A stretch of DNA of 64,000 nucleotides, taken from contig NW_006768811.1 of NCBI RefSeq assembly GCF_000204055.1, forward strand, positions 450,406 to 514,405, in the 5' to 3' direction. Made by a program: the position numbers and the translations under genes. This DNA comes from Melampsora larici-populina 98AG31. Taxonomy: Eukaryota > Basidiomycota > Pucciniomycetes > Pucciniales > Melampsoraceae. Within the stretch, counting starts at the first letter, position 1, and each line of letters begins with the position of its first letter. Below, piece by piece: positions 12,406-25,000 of the stretch. The notes beneath the pieces are model-generated. The model saw nothing but the letters and a program-made list of their open reading frames with translations. It was not told where the DNA came from and made no database searches.

Positions 12406-12704
12406 ATAAACTCTTGTATTTAAAACTCAACACTCCCTCCTTGTTTCATCTGAAACCGAATGGGAATCAGTTCCAAAGTATTTTGATTTCAGAATACAAA
12501 GGAATTTTATAATGGAGTTCCCAAATCGAACCCAAATCAATGGACAAAACCAAATTATCACTTCGTGTTTTTCAAATTTTAAAAGTTCTCCTATTCCGAA
12601 GCGATTATAAAAAATCGATCGATCTTAACTCCAAAACAGTATTTGTGTAGGGCTTGAGAAATTACTTGTTTGTTCAAGTTTACAGGAGTTGATTAGAAAA
12701 AATG

Positions 12705-12850
12705 TTTTGATTGTTATCAAAAGCATAAGCAAGTCATCAAAACCAATCCGAAAAAGGAACAGAGTTAACAAGAATTTTTTTTTGAGTGTTATCAAAAAGA
12801 GAAAACAGCGATCAAAACATGTACGAAACAGGAACAAAGAAATCTTGGAA
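12705..12850. repeat. Diverged tandem duplication of about 70-75 bp
   Basis: Two successive units share TTGTTATCAAAA / GTGTTATCAAAA, then a CATCAAAAC / GATCAAAAC string, then GGAACAGAG / GGAACAAAG. The unit is degenerate, and this part of the element appears non-coding on both strands. Confidence 0.5.
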
Positions 12851-12910
12851 TTGAACCACCAAGTTAAGGCTCGGACAAGCTGGATTGGTTACATTTAAAA
12901 TCAAGACTAG

Positions 12911-14065
12911 TTAAGAAAAACGTGAATTGAAACGATCCCAGTAGTGTGACGTCGTGTAACCACTGTTTACGATGAGAGGCTGCATCAATGAGCGAGTCAT
13001 CACTCGACCAGCCAGTCTCAAGAGGTATTCTGATTTGTTCTCTTGATCCCTCCAGACATCTTCTCTTTGCAACTTTTTTTTCATGCAATTGAAAGCTTTC
13101 TCAATCGGATTGAGATCAGGTGAATAAGCCGGAAGGTAAATGAGTTTTACACCTGCATCACGACACATTTGTTCTATCATTCCGCCATGATGAATTTTTG
13201 CGTTGTCCATGACTAAGACTGAGTTAGGTCCAGGGAATCGGTTCATTACAGGGAGCTAGACATCCACAAAGAGTATATTGACAGGTTTGTCAACCTATCA
13301 CGAAATGAAATGAGATTTTGAAAAGCACTCACCAGATTCCGTCTCAGAAACAGCTCAACATGTATTCTTTCCACTGGCCCTTTATGCACCACCCCAGCGA
13401 TCATTCCCTGCTCAGACACGGCAGGGAGAATGGTCCAATGATCTTTTTCATTGTATCGAAGTTGACGAAGAGTTCGTGTACCGGTTGGAGCCCAGCTACG
13501 CCTGCGAATTGCATCACGACCTACTACACCAGACTCGTCTTGAACAGAAGCGCCAGTTTAACCATATGTAGCAAAGACAAAATCAAGAGAAAAAAAACGA
13601 ACCTATGAAAACAAAGTACTCGGGTGGAATACCAGCCACCTTCTTCGCAAATTGTACCCGATCAGCAATTGATTGGTCTTTGTGAACTCCACGCGTAACC
13701 AATAAGGAGAGACCAAGTCGGTCTTTCAATTCGCGAGCTATAGTCGATTTGGAGATCTGCAGGCCGGTGAGGTGGATGAGTTTTTTTTGAAGCTCGTCCA
13801 AGTAGATCGCCGGACAGTGGGTGACTATGTCGTTGAGTAAGGCCAGGTGTACATCATTCAAGATGGGTGGGCGTCCTCGCTTCTCGTAGCCAGAAGGATC
13901 GGCAACAACTCGATCGGTGGCTTGAAACAGAGCTTTCCACCTACTGATTGATCGATCAGAAATCCGATGACCTAGAGTGTTGTTGATCTCAGCAACAGAT
14001 CGTCGTGCAAGTGCCATTCGAGTTGCCACAAGCTTAAGATCCTCGGAGTATTTTATAAAAGGCAT
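12911..14065 (-). CDS. Tc1/mariner-superfamily transposase, DD34E
   Basis: Three exons (14065-13603, 13538-13333, 13255-12911) give 337 aa, the usual family size. The N-terminus is a helix-turn-helix recognition region (YSEDLKLVATRMALARRSVAEI through ISRWKALF). After GRPPILND comes a second HTH-like part (LDELQKKLIHLTGLQISKST). The catalytic domain has D in FIDESGVVGRDA, D in LVMDNAKIH and E in YSPDLNPIEKAF, with exactly 34 residues between the second D and the E. The enzyme cuts and joins the element ends at TA sites in the nucleus. All three catalytic residues and the frame are present. The start was chosen at MPFIKYSEDL because the upstream open frame is low-complexity and reaches into the inverted repeat. 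Confidence 0.93.
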
Positions 14066-14170
14066 TCTTGGGGAATGTGGTTTGGTGGATGATGCGGATG
14101 ATGAGTGGGAAGAGGACGAGGGCAAGGAAAAAAGGAAAAACAGGGTCCTTTCAAGTCTCTTCTCGACTGT

Positions 14171-14288
14171 CTGACAGGTGAGTTCTTTGACATCCTTAGT
14201 GCTTCCATCCTGTCTGTTTCTGACAGGGCGCACGGACCACCACCTCTTTGTTTTTTGGGCGATGTGGCAACCTTTTCAGGAACGACAG
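14171..14288 (-). repeat. Right terminal inverted repeat of the 4.6-kb Tc1/mariner element
   Basis: It is the inverted partner of 9700-9817. The palindrome CCTGTCTGTTTCTGACAGG lies at 14210-14228, 60 bp from the tip, mirroring the left side. Confidence 0.93.
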
Positions 14289-14689
14289 TAAGTAAATTTT
14301 AACTTTTTCATCGATGATCTGAACACGCGGACAGCAAAAGCGAAACCGACCGCCTGTGTGCCTACGCAGCATATAACTCCATCTTTGGACTGTGACGTGT
14401 CTAGTTCTCTGTTATAACACTTATATTCCTTGTTTTTCTAAGCAATCTCTTTCTAAATCTTTGCCTCGTTAAGGCTTTGACCTGGTGTGGGCGGTGGTAG
14501 GTCGCAGACTGCCTGTCGGAGAAAGGTTTTAGTGGGCGGGTGGCTCATGAAGAATCATGAGGAACCACAAACTTAACTAAGTCTCTACTCTCATGGATCC
14601 ACTATTCCATCTATCTTTATATCCTTTTTGTACTTCTCTATGTTGTCATTATGATTTGTTTCTGGTAATTCTTAGGACTTACACTTCAG

Positions 14690-15283
14690 TAAGCTTAATA
14701 AAGCCCCTCACGAGCGCGTTTCCCGCGCCCTCGAAGATGGAGGACAGACTCGAGTTTTTTGGCGGGGGAGCTCCAGGGATCAAGTCTCCTTATGTACTTT
14801 TTTCAAATTTTTCACTTCCCCTCTCCACAAGAAGTTCCAGAAATTGGATATGTTGTTCTCCACATCTTGCTACATAATTTGGTACCCCGTATGATGGTTC
14901 ACATTGAAAGGAAGTACTTTGATTTTGTGATGTAACATCAGCATCTTATATGCTTCAAACTTTCATCGGAGGCATCTCCCAACGGCTTAGGCTATCTTAG
15001 GCCATCACAAGGGGACGTAAGGCCCAGTTCTTACACAGCTCTCAAGTTGTTGAGAGCAGTCTGTTTCAGAATCACATGAAACGCACACCAAAATATGTAG
15101 AAATACTTGGAGAACAAATATGCAAATTCTGGAACTTTTTGTGGAGAGGTGTAGATGAAAATCTGAAAAAAGTAAATAAGGAGACTTAACTCTTGGAGCT
15201 CCTCGGCCAAAAAACTTGAGTCTGTCCTAAGCCCCTCTTCAAAGGAGTGGCAAACACGCTTGTGAGGGGCTTTGTTAAGCTTA
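14690..15283. mobile_element. Fold-back non-autonomous element with 9-bp target duplication
   Basis: The 594-bp element is flanked by direct repeats ACACTTCAG at 14681-14689 and 15284-15292. The ends TAAGCTTAATAAAGCCCCTC and its inverted partner TAAGCTTAACAAAGCCCCTC start arms of more than 200 bp that match across most of the element, for example GGACAGACTC, GAGCTCCA and AAGTCTCCTTAT. There is no coding capacity. The 9-bp duplication and long arms fit a Mutator-like MITE. Confidence 0.85.
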
Positions 15284-15464
15284 ACACTTCAGGCTGATTT
15301 GCCTGTTTGTCTGGTTTATGTCTTTATTGTATGGTGTGAGGGCCAGTTTTTGGAAATGAAATATATGTAACTTTTTTGGTTAACTCAACAGAGTCCCTTT
15401 TGTGGTGTTGTGGTAATAAATTTATAGGGTTGATCAAGAAAAATCAAAAAAGGATTCTGATGCA

Positions 15465-16604
15465 AGGACACCCCCCCCCCTTCACTCGCAGGACACCCCA
15501 CTGCCTGTATTGTATGCAACTGGGAAAAAATTAATACATGAGGGATTGATCCTGACCAATCACTTTCTTTGAGTGCACGTAAAATGCAACAGCGGTCCAT
15601 CTGAGAATCAAAAGCAGACCTCAGATATCCCAAGATGGGATTTGGATGAGTGGTCATACTCTCACAATTTCAATGGAGTGAAGCGTTTGAAGGTGAGTAA
15701 GTCCAATTGTTAATCATACTCATAGAAGCTTGTGATTCTTTCAAAATCATAATTTCACTTTTTACCATTGTTGATTGTGTCCATACTTTGAGGTCAACAA
15801 GAGTCACAAGAAAGACAAGAACCATGTCATGATATCCTGGGAAGTAAGAAAGTTTAGGGAAGCTTGAAAGAACAATCCTAATGGTAGTGTCAAATAGTGA
15901 TTGTAAATAAACTTTCTCTGAGCCCACAATTTTTAAGAATCCATCAAGTTAGTATCTCTACTTATCAGATATGACGCCCATCTGTAGGCTGGTCATCAAA
16001 AGAACTTCAAATATTAAACAGTAATTTGAAATGTACCTACATGATAATGGAAAAGTCAACAGGACAGTTCACATTCAATTTAGCTTAACCAAGCCCCTTG
16101 CGCAGCCGCGTCCGCACCCTGGAAAACAAACTTCCTTCATCCCAATGAGCATCAGGTAGGATGGCCTTCTGGGGCCACTTTGAACTCCCAAACAAGATCA
16201 ATCAGGTTTTGACTGGTTTAGAGTACGTGAAAGAGGGTTCTGCTTTCCCTCAAAAGAAAAAAACTGGTGGATATCATCAAGAAGGCCACAATAAGCCAAG
16301 TTGTCCTCCTTTTGAGATCATTTGAATATTATAGCAGTCATTGTGATTCAAGCCATTTGAGACAAAAACATAGATGTACCACTTTGATATTTCATCTGTA
16401 CACCACATCTTGCAGTTGCCAACATTTATCAGAATGCCTTTTGCCGATCTTACAAAGAAAAAGCTCCATCCCTGCGACAGAAAATGACAATCAAGATGTT
16501 TAATCGATCAAGCAATCAAGCTCATTGATCATGTGATGATTTTTGCTTCATCTGATTTTACAATACAGCAAGGGAGGTATCCTGCAAGTGAAGGGGGGTG
16601 TCCT
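15465..16604. mobile_element. Probable non-autonomous element with inverted ends
   Basis: The left end, AGGACAC followed by a run of C and CTTCACTCGCAGGA, matches the right end in inverted orientation (AGGACACCCCCCTTCACTTGCAGGA), with CTGTATTGTA shared further in. The inverted similarity may reach about 20 bp beyond each side, so the true borders and the target duplication are unresolved. Near 16081 it contains a solitary end of the AAGCCCC family (TTAACCAAGCCCCTTGCG). No coding region is visible. Confidence 0.6.
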
Positions 16605-16772
16605 CACCTGAGCATCCTTAAAAGATTATTGCATTGTCAAGTGATTTGGTAGTTTTACTATTAGGGCAAAAGTTGTGTCTTCTCATAGTTTCATGATATT
16701 AATTCAATTTGATTATAAATTATTCTTAAATAATTGTCCATTATTTTTGAGATTATCCAATTTGACTCATAA

Positions 16773-17588
16773 CACTACACTAAATGTAATCTTTACCGGG
16801 TGGTAAAGAAAACTACTGACATAGAAAAGTCCTGAGGCAACAGAAAGAGAGCTAAAAATCTGAAAAAATATGCTCCTTGTTCCTAGATGTTGGGGCGTCA
16901 TGATGAGTATTTTTTTGTATTTTACACGCAGATATTGGTTAATGTACTAACAATAAAGGCTGAAAATCATCAAAAACCCACCTGTAACAATACCTGAAAT
17001 TTGGCCCTTGATTTTGTAGACAGGATTTTGAAATCTTCAAACATCAATAACTTTTGCAGTTCTGAATCAAATAACTCGATTTTTGGTTCATTGAAAAGGT
17101 GAGTCTTTCCTCTACATTTTTCATTCAAACATCACATCTGTAGCCCGTCTGAAGAAGGTCCTACGGAGCTATGCATGCAGAACTGTTTGGACATATGTAG
17201 AGCATTCAAATGACTAGATAGCACCTTGCTGACATTATGAAGTGTAAAGGAGAATGGTTCAGCTTTTGAATGAACCACAAATCGAGTTATTTGGAGCAGA
17301 ATTGCAAAAGTTATTGAAGTTTTTAGACCACAAAATATTGTCTTCATAATCATGACCCAAATTTCAGGTATTGTTACAGGTGGGTTTTTGATGATTTTCA
17401 GCCTTTATTGTTAGTACATTAACCAATATCTGCGTGTAAAATACAAAAAAATACTTATCATGACGCCCCAACATCTAGGAACAAGGTGCATATTTTTTCA
17501 GATTTTTAGCTCTCTCCCTGTTGCCTCAGGACTTTTCTATGTCAGTAGTTTTCTTTACCGCCCGGTAAAGATTACATTTGGTGTAGTG
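16773..17588. mobile_element. MITE copy A, 816 bp, TAA duplication
   Basis: The element starts CACTACACTAAATGTAATCT and ends with the inverted partner, with TAA at 16770-16772 and 17589-17591. Arms of about 230 bp are almost identical in inverted orientation and include TTTACCGGG, CTACTGACATAGAAAAGTCC and GTTCCTAGATGTTGGGGCGT. The asymmetric centre contains a 73-codon reverse frame that is shared with copy B. A 3-bp duplication points to PIF/Harbinger mobilisation. Confidence 0.85.
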
Positions 17589-17591
17589 TAA

Positions 17592-20500
17592 GCTCATAAT
17601 CAGAAAGAAGAAAGATAAGAAAATTCATGAATAAAATCAAAAATGCAGGTATATTAGATGGAAAATGGTTTTTAGGTCATTATCAGTGGATTTGAAGGTT
17701 TGGAGAGGTTTTATTATGCAAAGGAATAATCATAATAGTCATTAAAAACTTCAATCATGAGGATTGATAAGAGTGTGAGCATCAACTAAGGCACGGCTTG
17801 GTGCGTAATTCCATGAGCTGAGAGGATGTGTATAGATGTAAGAATAGGCTTATAGAGAGGGTACGCAAGAGCAAATCCTCGTGGGACTGAGTTGGGAAAT
17901 TTGGGAAGAATTTACCACAACTCGAGATTCCCGCACATCTAACATTCTTACGCAAAACACAGCTCAGCTCCTCATAAGGTTTCGTGTTTAATTTCATCAT
18001 TTAAAAAATTTACCACCCACCCACCCGGCAAAGTCGCGGGCGCCAGATTTGCAAGATGAGACCTTTTTCTCATTGACGCAAAACTGGAGGCCCGCCGGCG
18101 GCGCCCCCCCCGTACCTTATAGTAACATCAGACAGGGTGTTACAATAAGGGGGTAGTTGGTGAGTTATGATGATGTAAATAAACATCAAACCACAACTCC
18201 AGCAGGAATGGAGGGGAGTGAAGTGTTTCAAGAAAGAGGGAAATTTGAGGATGGCAAACAAGCAATTTACAGGATTAATACATATGTAATGATGTGGTTG
18301 AGGGATTTAATGGTGCCAAGAGCTTTTAGAGCAATATTTAAGGTTATTCTTATGACCTGCTTGATCAACAGTGGTATTATGACATAGAAGAAATCAATAT
18401 CAGATGTGAAAAGAAGTGAAAATTGTCAAAAATGAAGGTTTTCAGCTAGTTACATATGTCAAAAGCTGTCAGATCAGGATGGGTGATAGCTCAATCAACA
18501 CAGAATTTTCCATTTCACAATGTGCAGCCTTTGAGCCAATAGTAACAGAGCTTTTGTGAAAAAGTTATAAGCAATATTCAAAGAAAATGTTGTGAATTTT
18601 GACTTTTGCACTTATACATATGTCAACATTTACATGAAAAAAAGCTTATTTTGTCAATCTCTACATCTCAATAACTCATCAATCACACATTGGGAGTAGG
18701 TAATATTGGGAAAATCAATGACCAACATCATGAGATCTACACAATGAGCTATAGTAGTAAAAAATTGGACCTTTACAAAAAAATGTAATTTTAAAATTTC
18801 AGCTATGATATTTGGGAAATATCACCTGTATTCATCATGAGAAGATCTCTTCATCATTTATAAACATCAATTGATCAATTTCACAGCTTAAATCACATAC
18901 ATTAGGAATAATTACGTCATAAGATTACATCAGAGGGAATTTGAGGGAATTTTGACAGTTTTTGTTGGTTTTTGTGGCTGTTGACCATTGTAGTAGGTGT
19001 TATATAGTATCACAAGGCGGATTTTTGCTGCTGCTCCACTTTTTTCTCATGATTGTAAACATTATCATCTTTTCATCATTATAAACTTATTTTAATAGTA
19101 CCTGGTCACTTAAGTACACCCTGTATCATAGCTATAAAGAGAAATTTGCTTTAGTGTTGTAGTGTTGTGACTAAAGTCTTTTGGGAGTAATATAAAAAAG
19201 GATATTGCACTTTTTCCTCTTAGTTATATGACTGGAACAGCACTATAAGTGGTGACAGACAATCAAAAACTGTGCTATTTCATTTAAACTTGCGCTTTTT
19301 GGTCCTCTGAAAGTCAATTGAGATATTTTTCTCTTTTGATACTTATCAGCCCTCAATCCAACAGCATTTCCCCGTTCTGATTGTCTTGTTTTAGGAGGGC
19401 AATCTTTGAACATCTTCTATTAGTATCTTATTGGTAGATTATCCCCTTCACACTCTGTATAACCCTTGTTGGATTATAAGTTCTACAGCATCCCTCAGGC
19501 TCCAGAGGGACTTTGTTAAGTGGACTTGTTTGGTGTGAAATCCGGCCACATCATATCTTGTTGCAGGTGTGTTACAGTGTCCAAAGTTTGAATAAGCCCT
19601 TATCAGGGAGTAACCAAAGGGTTGTGCAACTTTTTAGCGGCTACGGCTACCCACTACAATCCTGCTATATACATATGATGCCAAAATGAAAAAAAAACAA
19701 GTTTTGAATTTTATTTTTCCATCTATGGGCCCCCAAAAATTCATTTTCAGCGCTAAACACAATATTCAAGCATGTCATATTTCTGTGTAGCTTTTATGCT
19801 CTTATGAGATCCTGTTTGATAAGAAGCATATTTCATATTATCATAGGATTTGGTGTGACCTTTGCCATGCTTATGAAGGAAACTCAATCTACTTTAACCC
19901 TAACATAACCCACAGCACCCCCTCTTGGAGATAGTTTCCAAACTTCACACAACCCTGACCAAATCAGATATCCCCATCTATATTGGTTGTCAACAACACT
20001 CATCCGGCTCCTAACCTTCCTTCCAAGGCACCTTTGTTCCACAATCACCGCACCAATCCACAACACCCCGTCACCTCCCCTCATTGAGGGATTCTTGGAT
20101 GTACAGACAGCATCTATCCATGGCTCCAAACCCCATACATCACATGTTAAGAGATATAAACAGCTTTACAAATCAGACATTAAAAGTGCTGAAAATCAAT
20201 TATGTTGTTGGAAAACTCATGATATTGTTAGAAATATTTTTGACAGGACAGCTCACATCCGTAAAGAAGTCCCAGGGCAGTCCAAGGAAACAGAGTGAGA
20301 AGGATGTCAACCAACAACCCCCAGGTATGAGGCATTGCTGCTAAGATACTCTTACCATGCTCTGTTACTTGGAACCTTCTAACACTTATCATCCTTCTGG
20401 TTCCCAATCTGCTAGTCTATATGCAGGTGACCACATGAGTGACCCAGACATGGCCCATTTGACCAGCGTAAGCAGTGGTTTGTGGGTACTGAATTATTGG

Positions 20501-21237
20501 TCACCTCTGGTTCTGGTAGTACCCTTGTCAACAATAACCTCTGTAACCACCATCACAACCCGTATTTCCTCCTTGCTTCTTCCCAAACAGATTTTGCCTG
20601 CCTGTGACTCCATTCCCTAGGTCCTTAGGCCTGGCATTGATCTGGTTTTTTGATGTACTTGATACAGGAGGGGCATTGATCAGTCATTGTCCTGTGAAGA
20701 AGTTATAACCAAACTTTTCTTGCCCTGGAGCATATGAATTCCCTTCAAATTTCAGGCTGCCTGTAGTCTCACAATCCCATTTTGCCTGTCTCACCGCCAG
20801 ATTTTGAACACCACAAGGTAGTTCCACCTTCTTATCCACTTTTCCTCCTCTTGGAATTCTTTTGTTTTGCATAGTTATCCTAGACTGCTTCCTGATTAAC
20901 TGATTGAATTGCTAAATGGATTCCTGTACCAATCATCCAGCACTTATGCTTCACTAGTAAATGATTAACTATCTCTTTGTGTTCCAATATAGACTTTGCA
21001 TATGCCTTATGGCCATACAACTCATTCACATATCTAGCCTCAAGTTTGCATGCTCACACAAAATCTCTGTAAGTCATCTGCTGTTCCTGGTCTCTTTTGG
21101 AGATACTGGCATTTAGTGCTTCAGTCTGCATATCAGCATGGTATTGCTTGTGTTCATCTTTAAAGAGGAGATTCAAAAGTTGATTGGTGTAAGTGAGCTG
21201 ATCAAATGATAAGTCAGGGGTTGGGGAATGGAGTCAC
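17592..21237. other. Gene-poor stretch, probably degraded repeats
   Basis: No coding gene could be supported on either strand. A GC-rich patch sits at 18018-18115, containing CACCCACCCACCCGG and CGCCGGCGG-like strings. The rest is AT-rich with only short, random-looking frames. Confidence 0.4.
18130..19125. repeat. Candidate element with ACAGGGTGT ends
   Basis: ACAGGGTGT occurs at about 18133 and in inverted orientation (ACACCCTGT) near 19117, with weak inverted similarity further in. The flanks ATCAG and ATCAT are only an approximate duplication. This is a low-confidence call. Confidence 0.25.
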
Positions 21238-21240
21238 TGT

Positions 21241-22056
21241 CACTACACCAAATGTCATCTTTACCGGGCGGTAAAGAAAACTACTGACATAGAAAAGTCC
21301 TGAGGCAACAAGAAGAGAGCTAAAAATCTGAAAAAATATGCACCTTGTTCCTAGATGTTGGGGCGTCATGATGAGTATTTTTTTGTATTTTACACGCAGA
21401 AATTGGTTTATGTACTAACAATAAATGCTGAAAATCAACAAAAACTCACATGTAACAATACCTGAAATTTGGGTCATGAGTATGAAGACAATATTTTGTG
21501 GTCTAAAAACTTCAATAACTTTTGCAATTCTGCTCCAAATAACTCGATTTGTGGTTCATTCAAAAGCTGAACTATTCTCCTTCACACTTCATAATGTTAG
21601 TAAGGTGCTATCTAGTCATTTAAACACTCTACATATGTTCAAACAGTTCTGCATGAATAGCTCTGTAGGATCTTTTTTAGACCAGCTACAGATGTGATGT
21701 CTCAATGAAAAATGTAGAGGAAAGGCTCACCTTTTTCATGAACTTCACATCGAGTGATTTGATTCAGGACTGCAAAATTTATTGATGTTTGAAGATTCCA
21801 AAATCCTGTCTTCAAAGTCAAGGGCCAAATTTCAGGTATTGTTACAGGTGGGTTTTTGATGATTCTCAGCCTTTATTGTTAGTACATTAACCAATATCTG
21901 TGTGTAAAATACAAAAAAATACTTGTCATGACGCCCCAACATCTAGGAACAAGGTGCATGTTTTTTCAGATTTTTAGCTCTCTTCCTGTTGCCTCAGGAC
22001 TTTTCTATGTCAGTAGTTTTCTTTACCGCCCAGTAAAGATGACATTTTGTGTAGTG
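21241..22056. mobile_element. MITE copy B, 816 bp, TGT duplication
   Basis: It belongs to the same family as 16773-17588 and has exactly the same length. The ends are CACTACACCAAATGTCATCT and its inverted partner, with TGT at 21238-21240 and 22057-22059. The asymmetric centre is inverted relative to copy A: the related 90-codon frame runs forward here at 21425-21697 and in reverse in copy A at 17353-17132. Confidence 0.85.
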
Positions 22057-22059
22057 TGT

Positions 22060-25000
22060 GTGTGGAGAGAATTTACCTAGCCAGAATAGGACAAAGTGAA
22101 GACAGGTGTATCGGAGAAAATTTTCCATAGAAAACATAATTGGAATTGTCATTTCTTTTTTTCAACAGATGACTGATTGTTTCTGATGAAATCAAGAGAA
22201 GAGATAAAAATGTTGTCCCTTGTATGGAAATTAGTGACATATAAGACTTGATGTTCAACAACCTCAATACATTTAGAGAATTTACTTAGCCGGAATAAGT
22301 GAAGTGAATATATGTTTGTTGAAGGATATTTCATACTGCAAAGGCACTGAAAATAATCTTGTATATAGTTGAGTTTTCACAAATATTAGCAAGAGTAGAT
22401 ATACCAATATTAAGACTATAGAAACTTTACTTACCACTAATTTTCTGCAAAAGATGAGGAAAGGAATGTGGGGACAAAATAAAGAAGATGTCACCATATA
22501 CATGAGATCAAATTCAAGATTGATGGTTAAATGATTTCAGAGCATTTTATGATATCAAACCATAAACTTTGACAAAGAAAAGTTAAATGATTGTATGTAT
22601 TGATGAGAACATTCACTTTACATATGGACATGGCTAGATCCTATAAAAACACATCAATGTAAAAAATTTGGCAAGCATTTTATATGGTAGTTTTATTTGT
22701 GACTGATCAGATTGTGATGTAGCATGCTGGGAGCTGTAAGGGTGAGCTAACAAAGGACACACTCCAACTTCAAACCAACCTCCATGTCACAAACTTGGGA
22801 CTACATAACTTTCCTTGGTTCCTGCTTTTATCTATGGATTCACCAGAATGATTTGAGGTTGAGAAACTCTTACACTGTGGTGAAGGTTTTTGATCTATTT
22901 TAGGCCATAGGGTTTAGTTATCACTGGCCTGCACTTACAATATATTTGAACGTAATATCAGTCAATGTACATTTGAAATATAGCAAAATTGTGAAGGAAT
23001 CAAAACCATGACATCTTCATGATTGATGAGGCATGGTTAAGTTTAAATTTTTGGGGGTACAAGGTGAATAATTTTTCATTATTGTAACTTTAAGTAGCAA
23101 GTAATGGATATCAATGAAAGTAAGTCTTGGACTGAGTAGAAATAGAACAATGCTAAAATTGAGCAGGCCACACTATGTATTTGAGCAAGGACTAAACTAT
23201 TTCAAATGTTGAAGAGGCTGAAGATCAAAAAGAAGGCTGTGTAAACTGTGACACGAGTTCCTATGATGAGACTTCCTTCAGCTTGCAAAAAGATGAAATA
23301 CACCAAGCATATCTACGGGGCTATGTGTGTAGTACTGCACCAAAACATATGAGTTCTCTGGAAGCAGATAATTGATCTCCTTATAGAATTAAAGTGGAAA
23401 ATATCAATTATAAAGTATGTGAGGTGCTGATGAAAGGGCCGGAGGAAGGATAATATTGATGCATTGCTCAGCACGTGATAGTTTGGTGCGTCGCAAGTGT
23501 TTTATAATCCTTTCCTGATACGGTTGGAATGTGCAAGCAGCTCAATCAATCCATGTGTTTCTGACTCTTAAATATTTACCGCTGTTTACCAGAATCTCTG
23601 TTGTCTACTAGCTTTATCTAATGCTAAAACTATGAAGAATATTGCAATTTCGGCATTTGGAACCACACGGCGCTCTATTCTTGGGACACCCAGAGGAAGA
23701 GGAGCATACGACCACAAAGTCACGCCACAGGAATCCATGGGTCTTTACCCCAGTTGAAGAAGGTCAAGATGAATGGAAATAAGTTCCTCCAACTCTAGGC
23801 CTTGTCTGTAACTTCTTTGCTATGGGTCTGCAAGGTGCCCGAAACTGCCTTTTGAATCAAATCTCATATAGGTAGATACGCTGGTTGATTAAAAACAAAA
23901 GAGGCTCAAAGATCTAGCCGCTTTTCCACATCCAATAACACATAGTCTCCTGGTCATCCTGGCCACAATCTCTGAGGCATATGACAGGAAGTTGCACGGG
24001 TAGTACGGAGGAGACTGCCATTTGGAACAAAAGAAGAACAAATTGATCATTGATAGTGAAGCTGCAGTACAACGGGAACCGACGAATGTGAGCTCGGACT
24101 CAATGGGTAGCTCCAGTTTACTTCGGTGCATCCTGAGGACCCATGGGCCATGGCAAATCTGCTGAAAAGCAGAACCCACTAATTGGGGATCTGTGTATTT
24201 GTACCGTGAATGGGGTTGTCTGTAAACAAATATTTGAATTCGGGCAGGTGTCAAGAGAAAACCTTACTGATGCGGTGGGAGGGGGCGATTTCCGAACACA
24301 TGAGGTTATCGATGAAGACTCAACATGATCGAATGTCGATTCAGATTGTCATCCAAGCGAGCCATAAGTTTGAAGCTCCTCGGATTTCATCAGGGCAAAG
24401 CTAGACGCCCAACCTGTTAGAGTCAACTTTCAGTCATCCAAATAATCAGACAGTTTGATTGATAATCTCTTGAGTTCATTAAGTTTCCTGGTACATGCTT
24501 ACTTTAATGTGTGTTATTGTAGGATGTTAGGCTTGAATTCATGCTGGTGACGGGTCGGCAATCTCGTTTCCTCGCGGACTATCTCCACCTGTAACACTCG
24601 GATTGAGGCGGCTCGGTCGTAAGTATTTCATGGACTATATCCGTCCTCACGAGGTGTGATGATCGTGTAGATGCTTGACTTGCTTATCTTGATATGTATT
24701 TTATCTGATTAGCTTGATTGGTGGTGTCTAGAGGAGAAGCTATTCAGCAATCTGTAAAACCCTGCTCAATATCAACCTTCATGAACGGACTGAGAGCCTA
24801 TGAGGGACGTGTGACAGAAATAGACCGGGTCTTGTGGGTTGGACGTCAACTTTGTCGCCAAGGCTGGGCACTTTATCGATGTTATTTGATAGATTAGAGT
24901 AACACAGTGATGATGATGGCCATGGTCAGACAAAAAAGAAGGTAAATCTGATTGATGAAGCCCTCCACCATGATAGCTGTTTGGAGATTTGGTCTTGATT

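Larger units (their letters stand above)
9700..14288. mobile_element. Complete Tc1/mariner-type DNA transposon with a cargo gene
   Basis: The element is 4589 bp, bounded by CTGTCGTTCC...GGAACGACAG and flanked by TA at 9698-9699 and 14289-14290, the duplication typical of Tc1/mariner. Terminal inverted repeats are about 118 bp with a single mismatch (a short extension is diverged), so it moved fairly recently. It carries two convergent genes: a forward 558-aa gene of unknown function (9974-12006) and a reverse DD34E transposase (14065-12911). The intergene has a strong hairpin and a diverged tandem repeat. Each end holds a 19-bp palindrome about 60 bp inside the tip. Both genes look intact, so the element may be autonomous. 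Confidence 0.93.

Noticed and set aside
21425..21697. 90-codon open frame shared by the two 816-bp MITEs as a possible protein
   Set aside because: The similarity follows from the repeats being copies. There is no transposase motif, and the frame lies in a fold-back element.
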